Assembly (NCBI RefSeq): GCF_003054175.1
Contig: NZ_QBKN01000007.1
Coordinates: 1 to 64,000, forward strand
Direction: 5' to 3'
Source: Allosediminivita pacifica
GTDB lineage: Bacteria > Pseudomonadota > Alphaproteobacteria > Rhodobacterales > Rhodobacteraceae
DNA length: 64,000 bases
Positions 30,115 to 43,496 of the stretch are shown in pieces (within the stretch, counting starts at the first letter, position 1; each line of letters begins with the position of its first letter). Under the pieces are notes generated by a model, which did no database searches, was not told the DNA's origin, and worked only from the letters and a program-made list of their open reading frames with translations. A program made the position numbers and the translations under genes.

Positions 30115-30380
30115 ACGAGCCGCGCGAGATCCGCCTCAAGCGCCTGACCATGCGGTCCATGCGCCGGGGCATCAAGGAAATGGACATCCTGCTCTCGCGC
30201 TTTGCCGCGGCACGGCTTTCCGGAATGGATGCCGCGGCGCTCGATCTCTACGAGGCCCTGCTCGAGGAAAGCGACCAGGATCTCTACCAGTGGGTGTCGG
30301 GCCAGGTGCCCGCCCCCGACGTCTATGCGCCGCTGATCGCCGAGATCGCCGAGGCCTCGCAGGAGCGGGCCGCGAAATAG
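30111..30380 (+). CDS. sdhE: FAD assembly factor SdhE
   Basis: An 89-residue SdhE/YgfY (Sdh5) protein. The defining R-G-x-x-E motif is at R19–E23 ('MRRGIKEMD'), and 'YEALLEESDQDLYQWVSGQ' fits the five-helix fold. It promotes covalent FAD attachment to succinate dehydrogenase flavoprotein and related enzymes. ATG 30111 overlaps the Xre stop. Confidence 0.93.
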   Translation: MNEPREIRLKRLTMRSMRRGIKEMDILLSRFAAARLSGMDAAALDLYEALLEESDQDLYQWVSGQVPAPDVYAPLIAEIAEASQERAAK

Positions 30381-30474
30381 TTTCAATTTTCGCAGTCTAT
30401 CTCGACACTTAAGGTATTATTTGCGTTTTCCGCCGAGAACCGTCCTCCAAGACGATCCAAGGCGGAGACGGCAG

Positions 30475-30972
30475 ATGAGCATCCATGCGTCCGTGAACAA
30501 GCGCGGCGACCAGGGCTTCATGACGGGCTACCTGGAGGCGCTGGGGCTTGTCGAACGGCTTCACCGTCTGCTTCTCGACGTGATCAAGGACGAATTCGAG
30601 CGGGTCGGTATCATCGACATCAACGCCGTGCAGGCGCTGCTATTGTTCAACATCGGCGACAACGAGGTGACGGCGGGCGAGCTCAAGACCCGCGGCTACT
30701 ACCAGGGCAGCAACGTCTCCTACAATCTGAAGAAACTCGTCGAGACCGGCTACATGCACCACCAGCGGTGCGAGATCGACCGCCGCTCGGTCCGGGTGCG
30801 CCTGACCCAGCGCGGGCGCGAGATCCGCGATCTCGTGGGCGATCTCTTCAACCGCCACGCCGAGGGCCTGCAGAGCCGGGGCGTGATCGATCACGCGGGC
30901 CTCGAAGAGATCACCGTGGCCCTGCGGCGGCTCGAACGCTACTGGACCGACCAGATCCGCTACATCTACTGA
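30475..30972 (+). CDS. LdtR-like MarR family regulator
   Basis: A 165-residue winged-helix regulator of the MarR class, closest in my recognition to LdtR of alphaproteobacteria: 'DINAVQALLLFNIGDNEVTAGELKTRGYYQGSNVSYNLKKLVE' is the DNA-binding part, followed by the wing 'CEIDRRSVRVRLTQRG'. LdtR regulates an L,D-transpeptidase and cell-wall stress response in related bacteria; no such gene is nearby. Start 30475 was chosen over 30421 because the protein then begins at the typical MSIHAS. It converges on a DUF1194 gene with a 7-bp overlap. Confidence 0.82.
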   Translation: MSIHASVNKRGDQGFMTGYLEALGLVERLHRLLLDVIKDEFERVGIIDINAVQALLLFNIGDNEVTAGELKTRGYYQGSNVSYNLKKLVETGYMHHQRCEIDRRSVRVRLTQRGREIRDLVGDLFNRHAEGLQSRGVIDHAGLEEITVALRRLERYWTDQIRYIY

Positions 30973-31688
30973 CTGCCGCCCCCTGACGGCCCGACGCTTC
31001 CGGCGTCGCCGATCACCATGGCCTGCAGTTCCTTCTCGAGCTTGCGCACCATGGCCTCGCGGTAGGCCTCGAACCCCAGTGCGGTTTCGACAAAGGCGCC
31101 CGGCCCCTCGATCACATAAGCACGATAGTAGGCGATCAACTCGCCGATGCCCGGCGTGCCGCCCCGATCGTCGCGCTGCACCTCTCCGATCACCAGCCCG
31201 TTCACCGTGATCCCCTCGGGGCGGACCTGCTGCGGCCGGGGCCCGCTGTTGGACTTGCCGTCGCCCGAGATATCAAGCACCTGCCGCCAGCACTCACTGC
31301 GCCGCGCCAGCAGCGCCGCGCCATAGGCCTTGGCCTCACCCAGCGCGGTGGCGGGATCGCCCTCGACCCGCCCCACGCCGCGCAGCCGGGCCACCACGTA
31401 CTCCAGCGCCGCGTCGGAAGTGATATCGGTCCAGTCCAGCAGCAGCCGCTGCACGCCCGGGCCACTCCACTCGAAGACCGCCAACGTCACAGGCGCCTGC
31501 GGCATCTGCAGGAGCGTGTCGCGCACGCCGGGGTCCGACAGCGCATCGGCCAGGCCGTCCATCTGAAACCGGTACTCGCGCGCGTCGACCGAGCCCGAAA
31601 CGTCGAGCCCCAGCGCCAGCGCCATCCGGCAGGCCGCCTGCGCCGGCACGGCCGCCAGCAGCGCCAGGACCAGCAGAAGCGCCCTCAC
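30966..31688 (-). CDS. DUF1194 (von Willebrand-like) secreted protein, second of pair
   Basis: A 240-residue exported protein with a signal peptide (about 1–19) and a DUF1194 domain. 'LALGLDVSGSVDAREYRFQMDGL' resembles a von Willebrand A MIDAS (DxSxS) and 'QVLDISGDGKSNSGPRP' is the family signature. Function is unknown. The GTG start at 31688 overlaps the upstream paralog's stop (GTGA). Together the two genes look like a recent tandem duplication. Confidence 0.85.
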   Translation of the reverse strand: MRALLLVLALLAAVPAQAACRMALALGLDVSGSVDAREYRFQMDGLADALSDPGVRDTLLQMPQAPVTLAVFEWSGPGVQRLLLDWTDITSDAALEYVVARLRGVGRVEGDPATALGEAKAYGAALLARRSECWRQVLDISGDGKSNSGPRPQQVRPEGITVNGLVIGEVQRDDRGGTPGIGELIAYYRAYVIEGPGAFVETALGFEAYREAMVRKLEKELQAMVIGDAGSVGPSGGGSQ

Positions 31689-32386
31689 CCGGGCGGGTCC
31701 AAGGGCAGCGCGCCACCGCCCACCTGGATGTCGTTGATCTCGCGGAAGAGCTTGCGCTCCATGGCCCGGCGGTAGCCGGCATAGCCCGGCGCGGTCTCGA
31801 CAAAGGCGCCGGGGCCGTATTGCACCTCGAACTCGTAGTGGTCGAGCACGGCGGGATCCGCGCCCAGCACCGCGAGCCCGTTCACCGTCACGCCCTCGAA
31901 GGGGAAGTTGCGGTAGGCCAGCGTCGGCCAGAACCCGTCGTTGGTGACCCCGTCGCCCGACACGTCGATCACCCGCCGCAGGCAATCGGGCCCGCGCGCC
32001 AGCAGCCCCGCCCCGTAGCCCAGCGCATAGCCCATGGCGGTGGGAAACCGGCTGTAGGAGCGCTGCGCCCCGCCGATCCGTCGCGCCGCCGCCGTGATCG
32101 CCGCCTCGCTGTCGAGCCTCACCCAGTCGAGCACCACGCTGTTCTGCCGCCGGCCGCTCCATTCATAGACGCCAAGAGCCACCACGCCCTGTCCCGACAG
32201 GATCGCGCGGCGCACGTCGGGGGACAGCAGCGCCGCCGCCACCCCCTCTTTCTGGAGCCGGTATTCCTGCGCGTCGACCGAGGAGGACACATCCAGCGCC
32301 AGCAGCAGCGCAAGGCGGCAATCGCCCTGCGCCAAGGCCCCTCCCGGCGCGGCAAGCGCCAGGCAGAGGGCCAGGAGCCTTACCAA
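31685..32386 (-). CDS. DUF1194 (von Willebrand-like) secreted protein, first of pair
   Basis: A 233-residue paralog of the next gene, with a signal peptide beginning '[19 protein letters not shown]' and the domain features '[21 protein letters not shown]', '[16 protein letters not shown]' and '[20 protein letters not shown]'. The only start giving the signal peptide is TTG 32386, which overlaps the end of gloA by seven bases. Translation coupled to gloA therefore seems likely. Function unknown. Confidence 0.82.
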   Translation of the reverse strand: MVRLLALCLALAAPGGALAQGDCRLALLLALDVSSSVDAQEYRLQKEGVAAALLSPDVRRAILSGQGVVALGVYEWSGRRQNSVVLDWVRLDSEAAITAAARRIGGAQRSYSRFPTAMGYALGYGAGLLARGPDCLRRVIDVSGDGVTNDGFWPTLAYRNFPFEGVTVNGLAVLGADPAVLDHYEFEVQYGPGAFVETAPGYAGYRRAMERKLFREINDIQVGGGALPLDPPG

Positions 32387-32814
32387 TGGCCCGTGTTTTC
32401 CATGCTCGCCCAGGGCTCCTGCGGGGGCTTCGGATCGCCCTGCTGCAGAAGCTCGATCGACACGTTGTCGGGGCTGCGCACGAAGGCCATGTTGCCGTCG
32501 CGCGGCGGGCGGTTGATGGTCACGCCGTTGTCCATCAGGTGCTGGCACATCTCGTAGATGTCGGGCACCGTGTAGGCGAGGTGGCCGAAGTGGCGGCTGT
32601 CGCTGGGCAGCCCCTCGTCGCCGTCCCAGTTGTAGGTCAGCTCCACGTCGGCGGTGCCGTCGTCCTGCTCGGGCGGGCAGAGGAAGACCAGCGTGAAGCG
32701 GCCCTTCTCGTTCTCCGACCGGCGGCGTTCCTTCAGGCCCAGCAGCTCGTAGAAGGCGATGGACTTGTCCAGGTCCTTCACGCGCACCATGGTGTGGATG
32801 TAGCGAATACCCAT
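32380..32814 (-). CDS. gloA: Lactoylglutathione lyase (glyoxalase I) family protein
   Basis: A 144-residue VOC-fold protein with GloA features: '[27 protein letters not shown]', 'LVFLCPPE', 'VELTYNWD' and '[19 protein letters not shown]', with a final '[10 protein letters not shown]' holding the last metal ligand. Glyoxalase I isomerises the methylglyoxal–glutathione adduct. The start at 32814 gives the standard [10 protein letters not shown]-terminus. First gene ahead of the two DUF1194 genes. Confidence 0.9.
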   Translation of the reverse strand: MGIRYIHTMVRVKDLDKSIAFYELLGLKERRRSENEKGRFTLVFLCPPEQDDGTADVELTYNWDGDEGLPSDSRHFGHLAYTVPDIYEMCQHLMDNGVTINRPPRDGNMAFVRSPDNVSIELLQQGDPKPPQEPWASMENTGHW

Positions 32815-33012
32815 GTGTTCCTCATCTTTCTCGGTGATGACCGGGGATGCCCCGGACTTGGTCCCAAGACTAGAGGCCCCGGCGCGCTTGTCGAGGGGCC
32901 AGAGCGCCCCCTGCCCCACGCTACCCGAAAGCTACCGCATCTGGTGGTTGGCCCCGGCGCGCGCGGCCATATAAGGTGGTCTCTGACTCAGATCCCCGGG
33001 AAAGGATTCGCC

Positions 33013-33918
33013 ATGCCCCTGTCGCCCGAGCAAGAGGCCGAGATCGCGGCCCAGCGCAGTGAAAGCCACCAGACCCTGCGCGCCACCGCGCCGGGGATGG
33101 AGCAGCACCTCTACACCGCGCATCCCGTGCTCGACCACGGATTTGTCCGGGTGATCGACTACATGGGCGACGATTCCGCCATCACCCAGGCCGCGCGGGT
33201 CAGCTACGGCCGTGGCACGAAAAGCGTCAGCAACGACGAGGGCCTGATCCGCTACCTCATGCGGCACTGGCACTCGACCCCCTTCGAGATGTGCGAGATC
33301 AAGCTGCACGTGAAGCTGCCGGTCTTCGTCGCGCGCCAGTGGATCCGCCACCGCACCGCCAACGTGAACGAATATTCCGCGCGCTATTCGATCCTCGACC
33401 GCGAATTCTACATCCCCGCGCCCGACAGCCTCGCCGCGCAGAGCACGACCAACAACCAGGGCCGGGGCGACGTCCTGGAAGGTGCCGAGGCGCAGCGCGT
33501 GCTCGACATCCTGCGCGACGATTCCATGCGCGCCTACGATCATTACGAGGAGATGATCTCGCAGGACGGCCAGCAGGGCCTTGCCCGCGAATTGGCCCGC
33601 ATGAACCTGCCCGCCAATATCTACACTCAGTGGTATTGGAAGGTGGACCTGCACAACCTTCTGCATTTCCTGCGCCTGCGCGCCGACGCCCACGCGCAAT
33701 ACGAGATCCGCGTCTATGCCGAGGCCATCGCGAAACTCGTCGCCGACTGGGTGCCCGCCACCTACAAGGCCTTCGAGGACTACCGCATGGGCGGCGCGAC
33801 GCTCAGCGCCACGGGGCTTGAGTGCATCCGCCGGATGCTCAAGGGTGAGACGGTGACGCAGGAAAACTCCGGCATGTCCAAGGGGGAATGGCGGGAGTTT
33901 GAAGGATTGTTGGGATGA
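33013..33918 (+). CDS. thyX: FAD-dependent thymidylate synthase ThyX
   Basis: A 301-residue flavin-dependent thymidylate synthase making dTMP from dUMP. The ThyX motif is clear: '[18 protein letters not shown]', and '[25 protein letters not shown]' precedes it; '[26 protein letters not shown]' is the C-terminal active-site region. GGAAAGGA precedes ATG 33013. An AT-richer HNH-type gene follows after 8 bp. Confidence 0.95.
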   Translation: MPLSPEQEAEIAAQRSESHQTLRATAPGMEQHLYTAHPVLDHGFVRVIDYMGDDSAITQAARVSYGRGTKSVSNDEGLIRYLMRHWHSTPFEMCEIKLHVKLPVFVARQWIRHRTANVNEYSARYSILDREFYIPAPDSLAAQSTTNNQGRGDVLEGAEAQRVLDILRDDSMRAYDHYEEMISQDGQQGLARELARMNLPANIYTQWYWKVDLHNLLHFLRLRADAHAQYEIRVYAEAIAKLVADWVPATYKAFEDYRMGGATLSATGLECIRRMLKGETVTQENSGMSKGEWREFEGLLG

Positions 33919-33926
33919 GTGAATAA

Positions 33927-34727
33927 ATGGGGCAGAAAAAGCGGCGCTTGGAAAGGCTCAAGAAAGACCACCCTTTCTGCTGCTTTTGCGGTGGCACACG
34001 GGAAACAGAAACGATCGAGCACGCGCCGCCAAAAGCCTTCTTCAAGGACAAAGCACGACTCCGGGGCCTTGAGTTTCCGGCCTGCAAGAGGTGCAACAAT
34101 GGCTCATCCCAGCTAGATCAAGTCGCCTCCTGGGTAGCATACGGAATGGGCTTAATTCGCCGCGACGACCCACAGGACGGATACTGGGAGAAGCTCTCGC
34201 GTGGAGTAAAAAATAATACACCTGACGCCCTTGAATGCATCCAAACAGAACGTGCCGAGAGAATTTGGTGGTGGAACGGATACAAGGTTGAAGCGGAAGC
34301 AATGAGTGTTCCAATGGGAGTCGAGATTTTTCAAAAATATCTCAACCCTTGGGCCGCAAAGCTTGGCTATGCTCTTTGGTATAATCATACCAGTACGATA
34401 CTACCTCCGGAAGGGAGAGTATGGGTTCGCTGGATTACCAATGATGCGATAATTAAAGACGGGCTTCCTGAGGTGGTATCTCGGATGCCCGAAATTACAT
34501 ATGCGCTGATGAATGGGAAGAAGGAGAGTGCAGACCAATTCCATTACCGCGCACATCATGACAAAGACAATGCGACTTTTATATTTTTCGTTGGCGCACA
34601 TTCTTCCTCCGGCATCGCCATTGCTGCCTCCGAAAAGCATGCAGCGCGAATAGGGGAAGGCGCGGAAGCCTCGACCGTTTTCAATACTTCTGAGAGATTT
34701 GGCATTCAGAGCATTGAGCGCCACTAA
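33927..34727 (+). CDS. HNH-like endonuclease domain protein, probably acquired
   Basis: A 266-residue protein. Near the N-terminus 'CCFCGG...TIEHAPPKAFF...FPACKRCNNGSSQLDQ' gives CxxC, an E–H pair and a second CxxCN, the pattern of a zinc-stabilised HNH endonuclease. The remaining 200 residues are unfamiliar. Its codons are clearly more A/T-rich than those of thyX and parE, and a repeat block lies on its 3' side, so it looks like recent cargo. It starts 8 bp after thyX. It might be a defence or restriction nuclease; no partner gene is adjacent. Confidence 0.6.
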   Translation: MGQKKRRLERLKKDHPFCCFCGGTRETETIEHAPPKAFFKDKARLRGLEFPACKRCNNGSSQLDQVASWVAYGMGLIRRDDPQDGYWEKLSRGVKNNTPDALECIQTERAERIWWWNGYKVEAEAMSVPMGVEIFQKYLNPWAAKLGYALWYNHTSTILPPEGRVWVRWITNDAIIKDGLPEVVSRMPEITYALMNGKKESADQFHYRAHHDKDNATFIFFVGAHSSSGIAIAASEKHAARIGEGAEASTVFNTSERFGIQSIERH

Positions 34728-34809
34728 CTGGCGCAAAGAAAGTCATTATCATCTTGTGGTGGACCTGACCGCTTGGCTCCAACGGCCAAACCAGAATCTA
34801 CCCCCGGGG

Positions 34810-34962
34810 CGACCAGCCCCGGGCCGCGCCCGACCTCCCCCGGAGGGCGCGTTTGGCGAGGTCCCACGACATTCGTCCGACACACGGATCTTTCGAGATA
34901 AACCGCTTCCCACAGACCTTCCGAACGCGCCCCCCAGGTCGGGCGCGACCCGGGGCCGGTCT
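34810..34962 (+). repeat. parE-flanking repeat, copy A
   Basis: It starts CGACCAGCCCCGGGCCGCG, passes through GGCGAGGTCCCACGACATTC and GGATCTTTCGAGATAAACCG, and ends near CCGGGGCCGGTCTTG. Copy B follows directly, copy C lies inverted at 37362–37470 beyond parE, and a partial copy is at 28032–28081. Confidence 0.7.
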
Positions 34963-34990
34963 TGAAACCCTGACGGTGCGCCGCCGCATC

Positions 34991-35104
34991 CGGCGAAGTC
35001 CCGCGACACGCACCCGGTACACGGGGCTTTCGGGACAAACCGCCTCCCACAGGCGTCCCCGGACGCGCCTCCCAGCTCGGGCGCGGCCCGGGGCCGGTCT
35101 CGGC
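34991..35104 (+). repeat. parE-flanking repeat, copy B
   Basis: It reads CGGCGAAGTCCCGCGACACG, GGGCTTTCGGGACAAACCGC and ends CCGGGGCCGGTCTCGG. By eye about three quarters of positions match copy A, in the same orientation, with a period of roughly 140 bp. Confidence 0.65.
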
Positions 35105-35137
35105 CCCAAACGACGCGGGAGCGGGTCGCGGAGGGCC

Positions 35138-35236
35138 TGTCCCGGGGACATCCTTAAGGCATGGTAAACGCGACAAGCTAAGCCATTGAAATTACACGCG
35201 CCGAAAAATGTCCCGGCCCGGGACATCCCCCGGGAC
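35138..35236 (-). repeat. MITE-like palindromic element, copy 2
   Basis: The palindrome TGTCCCGGCCCGGGACA (35209–35225) and adjoining CGCGCCGAAAAATG match, inverted, the start of the element at 27590. The other end, GTCCCGGGGACATCCTTA, is an imperfect terminal inverted repeat. The core of about 50 bp is AT-richer and shares short blocks such as TCAATG with copy 1. Confidence 0.6.
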
Positions 35237-35317
35237 GACGTCACGGGCGGGGTTCCCTGCCCCGGTCTGCTCTGACATACTGCGGGGCAATCCAAGAACA
35301 GAGGCGAGCAGCAGCCC

Positions 35318-37276
35318 ATGGCCGACGACCTTCTCAACGCCGCCGACGACCCGACCTATGACGCCTCCTCGATCGAGGTGCTCGAAGGGCTGGAGCCCGT
35401 CCGCAAGCGCCCCGGCATGTACATCGGCGGGACCGACGAACGCGCGCTCCATCACCTCGTGGCCGAGATCCTCGACAACTCCATGGACGAGGCCGTCGCC
35501 GGCCACGCCAACCGGATCGAGATCGAGCTGGGCGCGGATTATTCGATCATGATCCGCGACAACGGCCGCGGCATGCCCTTCGATCCGCACCCCAAGTTCC
35601 CCGGTAAGAGCGCCCTCGAGGTGATCCTCTGCACGCTGCACGCGGGCGGTAAGTTCTCGGGCAAGGCCTACGAGACTTCGGGCGGCCTGCACGGCGTCGG
35701 CGCGTCGGTCGTGAACGCCCTGTCGGACACGATGGTGGTCCAGGTCGCCCGCAACAAGGAGCTGCACGAGCAGCGCTTTTCCCGTGGCAAGCCGCTGGGC
35801 CCCGTGACGCAGGTGGGCGCCGCCCCGAACCGCCGGGGCACCACGGTGACCTTCCACGCGGATGAAGAGATCTTCGGCTCGCACCGCTTCAAGCCCGCGC
35901 GGCTCTTCAAGCTGGCGCGCTCCAAGGCCTATCTCTTCTCGGGAGTGGAGATCCGCTGGAAGTCGGCCATCGACGACGGCGAGACGCCGACCGAGGCCGT
36001 GTTCCACTTCCCTGGGGGCCTGTCGGACTACCTGCAGGAGACGCTGGGGGGTGCGACCACCTACGCCGAGCGTCCCTTCGCCGGCACGGTGGAGTTCCGC
36101 GAGAAGTTCAACGCGCCGGGCAAGGTCGAATGGGCGATTAACTGGACCCCCTCGCGCGACGGTTTCATCCAGAGCTACTGCAACACCGTGCCCACCCCCG
36201 AGGGCGGCACCCACGAGGCGGGCTTCTGGGCCGCGATCCTCAAGGGCATCCGCGCCTACGGCGAGCTCGTGGGCAACAAGAAGGCCGCGCAGATCACCCG
36301 CGAGGACCTGATCACCGGCGGCTGCGCTCTGGTTTCGTGCTTCATCCGCGAGCCCGAGTTCGTGGGCCAGACCAAGGACCGCCTTGCCACCACCGAGGCG
36401 CAGCGGCTGGTCGAGGGCGCGGTGCGCGACCACTTCGACAACTGGCTGGCGGCGGACACGAAATCGGCGGGCGCGATCCTCGATTTCCTCGTGCTGCGCG
36501 CCGAGGAGCGCCAGCGCCGCAAGCAGGAGAAGGAGACCGCCCGCAAGACGGCCACCAAGCGCCTGCGCCTGCCGGGCAAGCTGTCGGACTGCACCAACAA
36601 GGCCCGCGAGGGCACGGAGCTGTTCATCGTCGAGGGCGACTCGGCTGGCGGCTCGGCCAAGGGCGCGCGCTTCCGCGAGAGCCAGGCGCTGCTGCCGCTC
36701 AAGGGCAAGATCCTGAACGTGCTGGGCGCGGCCTCGAACAAGCTGACCTCGAACGCCGAGATCCGCGATCTTTGCGAGGCGCTCGGCGTGGGCCTGGGCA
36801 GCAAGTTCAACCTCGACGACCTGCGCTACGACAAGATCATCATCATGACCGACGCCGACGTGGACGGCGCGCATATTGCCTCTCTGCTGATGACCTTCTT
36901 CTACACGCAGATGCGGCCGTTGATCGACAACGGGCATCTCTACCTGGCCTGTCCGCCGCTCTACCGCCTGACGCAGGGCGCCAAGCGGGTCTACGTCTCG
37001 GACGATGCCGAGAAGGACCGGATCATGGCCAAGGGGCTTGGCGGCAAGGGCAAGATCGACATGCAGCGCTTCAAGGGTCTGGGCGAGATGGACGCCAAGG
37101 ACCTGAAAGAGACGACCATGGATCCGGCCACCCGCAAGCTGATCCGCGTCACCATCGACGAGGACGAGCCCGGCGAGACCGGGGACCTGGTGGAGCGACT
37201 GATGGGCAAGAAACCCGAGCTGCGGTTCCAGTACATCCAGGAGAACGCCCGCTTCGTGGAAGAACTGGACGTGTGA
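35318..37276 (+). CDS. parE: DNA topoisomerase IV subunit B
   Basis: A 652-residue type II topoisomerase ATPase subunit. The GHKL ATPase domain has 'EILDNSMDEAVAGHA', 'DNGRGMPFDPHP' and 'GGLHGVGASVVNALS'; the TOPRIM part has 'IVEGDSAGGSAKGAR', 'LLPLKGKILNV' and 'TDADVDGAHIASLLMTFFY'. The length is short for GyrB and fits ParE. It decatenates daughter chromosomes with ParC, which is not in this window. Copies of one repeat family lie on both sides in inverted orientation. Confidence 0.95.
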   Translation: MADDLLNAADDPTYDASSIEVLEGLEPVRKRPGMYIGGTDERALHHLVAEILDNSMDEAVAGHANRIEIELGADYSIMIRDNGRGMPFDPHPKFPGKSALEVILCTLHAGGKFSGKAYETSGGLHGVGASVVNALSDTMVVQVARNKELHEQRFSRGKPLGPVTQVGAAPNRRGTTVTFHADEEIFGSHRFKPARLFKLARSKAYLFSGVEIRWKSAIDDGETPTEAVFHFPGGLSDYLQETLGGATTYAERPFAGTVEFREKFNAPGKVEWAINWTPSRDGFIQSYCNTVPTPEGGTHEAGFWAAILKGIRAYGELVGNKKAAQITREDLITGGCALVSCFIREPEFVGQTKDRLATTEAQRLVEGAVRDHFDNWLAADTKSAGAILDFLVLRAEERQRRKQEKETARKTATKRLRLPGKLSDCTNKAREGTELFIVEGDSAGGSAKGARFRESQALLPLKGKILNVLGAASNKLTSNAEIRDLCEALGVGLGSKFNLDDLRYDKIIIMTDADVDGAHIASLLMTFFYTQMRPLIDNGHLYLACPPLYRLTQGAKRVYVSDDAEKDRIMAKGLGGKGKIDMQRFKGLGEMDAKDLKETTMDPATRKLIRVTIDEDEPGETGDLVERLMGKKPELRFQYIQENARFVEELDV

Positions 37277-37361
37277 TCTGGCTTTGGCCCGGGGCGCACC
37301 TGCGGTCCGGGTGATGGCGTAGAGGGCCGCGCGCGACCCTTGGGCAGGCGCATCGCGGCGC

Positions 37362-37470
37362 TGGTGGCGAGCGGTTTATCCCGAAAGATCCTTGCGACGG
37401 CTGAATGGCACAGGACCTCGCCAAGGCGCCCTCCCGGGGCGAGTGTCGGGCGCGGCCCGGGGGCTGGTCG
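37362..37470 (-). repeat. parE-flanking repeat, copy C (inverted)
   Basis: Read on the minus strand it matches copy A closely: CGACCAGCCCCCGGGCCGCG, CTTGGCGAGGTC, CATTC and GGATCTTTCGGGATAAACCG. It lies about 90 bp past parE, opposite in orientation to copies A and B. Confidence 0.7.
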
Positions 37471-37502
37471 CCCCCGCGCCCAAAGCCCTCTGAAGACAGC
37501 CC

Positions 37503-38264
37503 CTACTCGAAACAGTCCGACCGACCGTCGGCCGCAATTGTGGCGGCGCCACTCTGGATGCTGCGGGCGCGGCGCTCGACAAAGCTTGAAGGCGCGGCGG
37601 GTGAGCGGTCCTTGGGGTCGGGCAGCACGGCGGCCAAAAGCGCAGACTCGCGGGCGCTGAGGTCTGCTGCGCCCACACCGAAGTAATGCGCGGCGGCGGC
37701 CTCGACTCCGAAGATGCCCTCGCCGAATTCGGCCACGTTCAGATAGACCTCGAGGATGCGCCGCTTCGGCCAGATGGCCTCGACCGCCGGGGTCATGACG
37801 GCTTCGAGCGCCTTTCGCAGATAGTTGCGCCCGTGCCAGAGGTAGACGTTCTTGACCACCTGCTGCGAGATGGTGCTGCCGCCGCGCTGCGCCCCGTCCT
37901 CGATCGCCTTGCGGATAGCGTCCATGTCGAAGCCCCAGTGGCGGCAGAAGTTGGCGTCCTCGGCGGCGACGGCGGCGCGCAGCATCTCGGGCGCGATCTC
38001 GTCGGCGGGGATCCAGACCCGCTCGACCCCGTCGAGGCGCTTGCCCTCGGACCAGATGTAATAGGTCGTGGGCGGCGGCACCACGCGGTAGAGCAGGATC
38101 ATTCCAAAGCCGAGCAGGACGATCGCGGCGACCGCCCGCAGCCCCCAGCGCAGCAGAAGCCGCCCCGGACGGAGCGGCTTGCGCGTGGATTTCGCCGTCT
38201 TGGCGGTCTTGCCGCCGCCCTTCTTGCTGCCGGTTTTCCCGGTCGATTTTGCCCGTGTCGCCAT
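37503..38264 (-). CDS. mtgA: Monofunctional biosynthetic peptidoglycan transglycosylase
   Basis: A 253-residue GT51 enzyme polymerising lipid II. A Lys-rich cytoplasmic N-terminus of about 35 residues precedes one membrane helix (about 40–60). Catalytic motifs follow: 'AAVAAEDANFCRHWGFDMDAI' with the active Glu, 'QRGGSTISQQVVKNVYLW', and 'KRRILEVYLNVAEFGEGIFGVEAAAAHYF'. It lacks a transpeptidase domain, as expected for MtgA. It points toward parE and ends about 30 bp from a repeat copy. Confidence 0.93.
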   Translation of the reverse strand: MATRAKSTGKTGSKKGGGKTAKTAKSTRKPLRPGRLLLRWGLRAVAAIVLLGFGMILLYRVVPPPTTYYIWSEGKRLDGVERVWIPADEIAPEMLRAAVAAEDANFCRHWGFDMDAIRKAIEDGAQRGGSTISQQVVKNVYLWHGRNYLRKALEAVMTPAVEAIWPKRRILEVYLNVAEFGEGIFGVEAAAAHYFGVGAADLSARESALLAAVLPDPKDRSPAAPSSFVERRARSIQSGAATIAADGRSDCFE

Positions 38265-38365
38265 GTCGTCACCCTACCGTCCGCACCCCGCGGGAGAAAG
38301 CCCGTAGCGCCCCTGCCCTGCCGTTACCATCCCATGCGCGCAACAGATGCCCGATGCGCGACAGC

Positions 38366-38405
38366 TCCCCTCTCCCCTCCGGGGGAGAGGGTCAGAGTGA
38401 GGGGC
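38366..38405. repeat. Short dispersed palindrome, copy 1
   Basis: CCCCTCTCCCCTCCGGGGGAGAGGGTCAGAGTGAGGGG-like unit (given in parts: CTCTCCCCTCC, GGGGGAGAGGG, GTGAGGGG) between mtgA and gltB. A matching unit is at 57496–57532. Similar sequences are common between genes in proteobacteria. Confidence 0.55.
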
Positions 38406-38415
38406 GGGAGAGGAC

Positions 38416-38446
38416 GAAAAAGGGGGCGCCAGAAGCGCCCCCCTTG
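38416..38446 (-). terminator. Rho-independent terminator after gltB
   Basis: On the minus strand GGGGGCGC–TTCT–GGCGCCCCC is followed by TTTTTCG, 21 bp past the gltB stop. Strong stem and T-run. Confidence 0.9.
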
Positions 38447-38466
38447 TGCCACCGATGGGTGACGGA

Positions 38467-43005
<4,539 letters not shown>

Positions 43006-43007
43006 GG

Positions 43008-43439
43008 TCAAACCTCCTGATCCAGATGCGGATTACCCGCCTGATACGCGGCACGGCTGACCCTCTCGTGGTCGCCCGCCAGTTCAATTCCGCCAACCGC
43101 CCGGTCGGCATAGACAACGCGCGTCAGACGCGCCCCGCCGGCGTCTTCGAAAAGACCCGGCACAATTTCAAAGTAGCCGGCGTCGGCGCCTTCCACGTAG
43201 CGGAAGTAGAGCGCCGAGCCGCAGGTGTCGCACCAAGCCCGTTCGGCCAGACGCGACGAGCGATGCACCTTCACAGGCCCCTCGAAGCGGCACTGTTCCT
43301 CCGGGACCTCGATGCCGAACTGCACGCCCCCGCCCCAGCGGCGGCAGTTCTCGCAGAAGCAGCCCGAGATTTCGGCCATGGGTGCCGAAACCTTCACCGT
43401 GACGTCCCCGCAGAGGCAGCGTCCCGTCGTCGCAGTCAT
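43008..43439 (-). CDS. GFA-domain protein between gltD and gltB
   Basis: A 143-residue GFA-fold protein with zinc-binding cysteines in 'CLCGDVTVKV', 'CFCENCRRWGGGV' and 'WCDTCGSALYFR'. GGAGGGGG precedes the ATG at 43439. It lies 57 bp after gltD, and its last codons contain the gltB ribosome-binding site, so all three are one transcript. Its activity is unknown; linkage to nitrogen assimilation is unusual. A paralog is at 19712–20101. Confidence 0.85.
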   Translation of the reverse strand: MTATTGRCLCGDVTVKVSAPMAEISGCFCENCRRWGGGVQFGIEVPEEQCRFEGPVKVHRSSRLAERAWCDTCGSALYFRYVEGADAGYFEIVPGLFEDAGGARLTRVVYADRAVGGIELAGDHERVSRAAYQAGNPHLDQEV

Positions 43440-43496
43440 GGTCCCCCTCCGCGTCACGTTTCGATGAAAGGTCAGTTCCGCTGACCCAAACCGCAT

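Larger units (their letters stand above)
34728..35317. other. Repeat block between the HNH gene and parE
   Basis: No gene is supported. It holds two diverged tandem copies of a 110–150 bp GC-rich element (34810–34962 and 34991–35104), a MITE-like palindromic element (35138–35236), and about 80 bp leading to parE, including the ribosome-binding site before 35318. Confidence 0.65.

Noticed and set aside
34740-35337. Several minus-strand frames of 80–180 codons across the repeat block before parE
   Set aside because: They run through repeated GC-rich elements in both copies and into parE, giving Pro/Arg-rich sequence with no motif.
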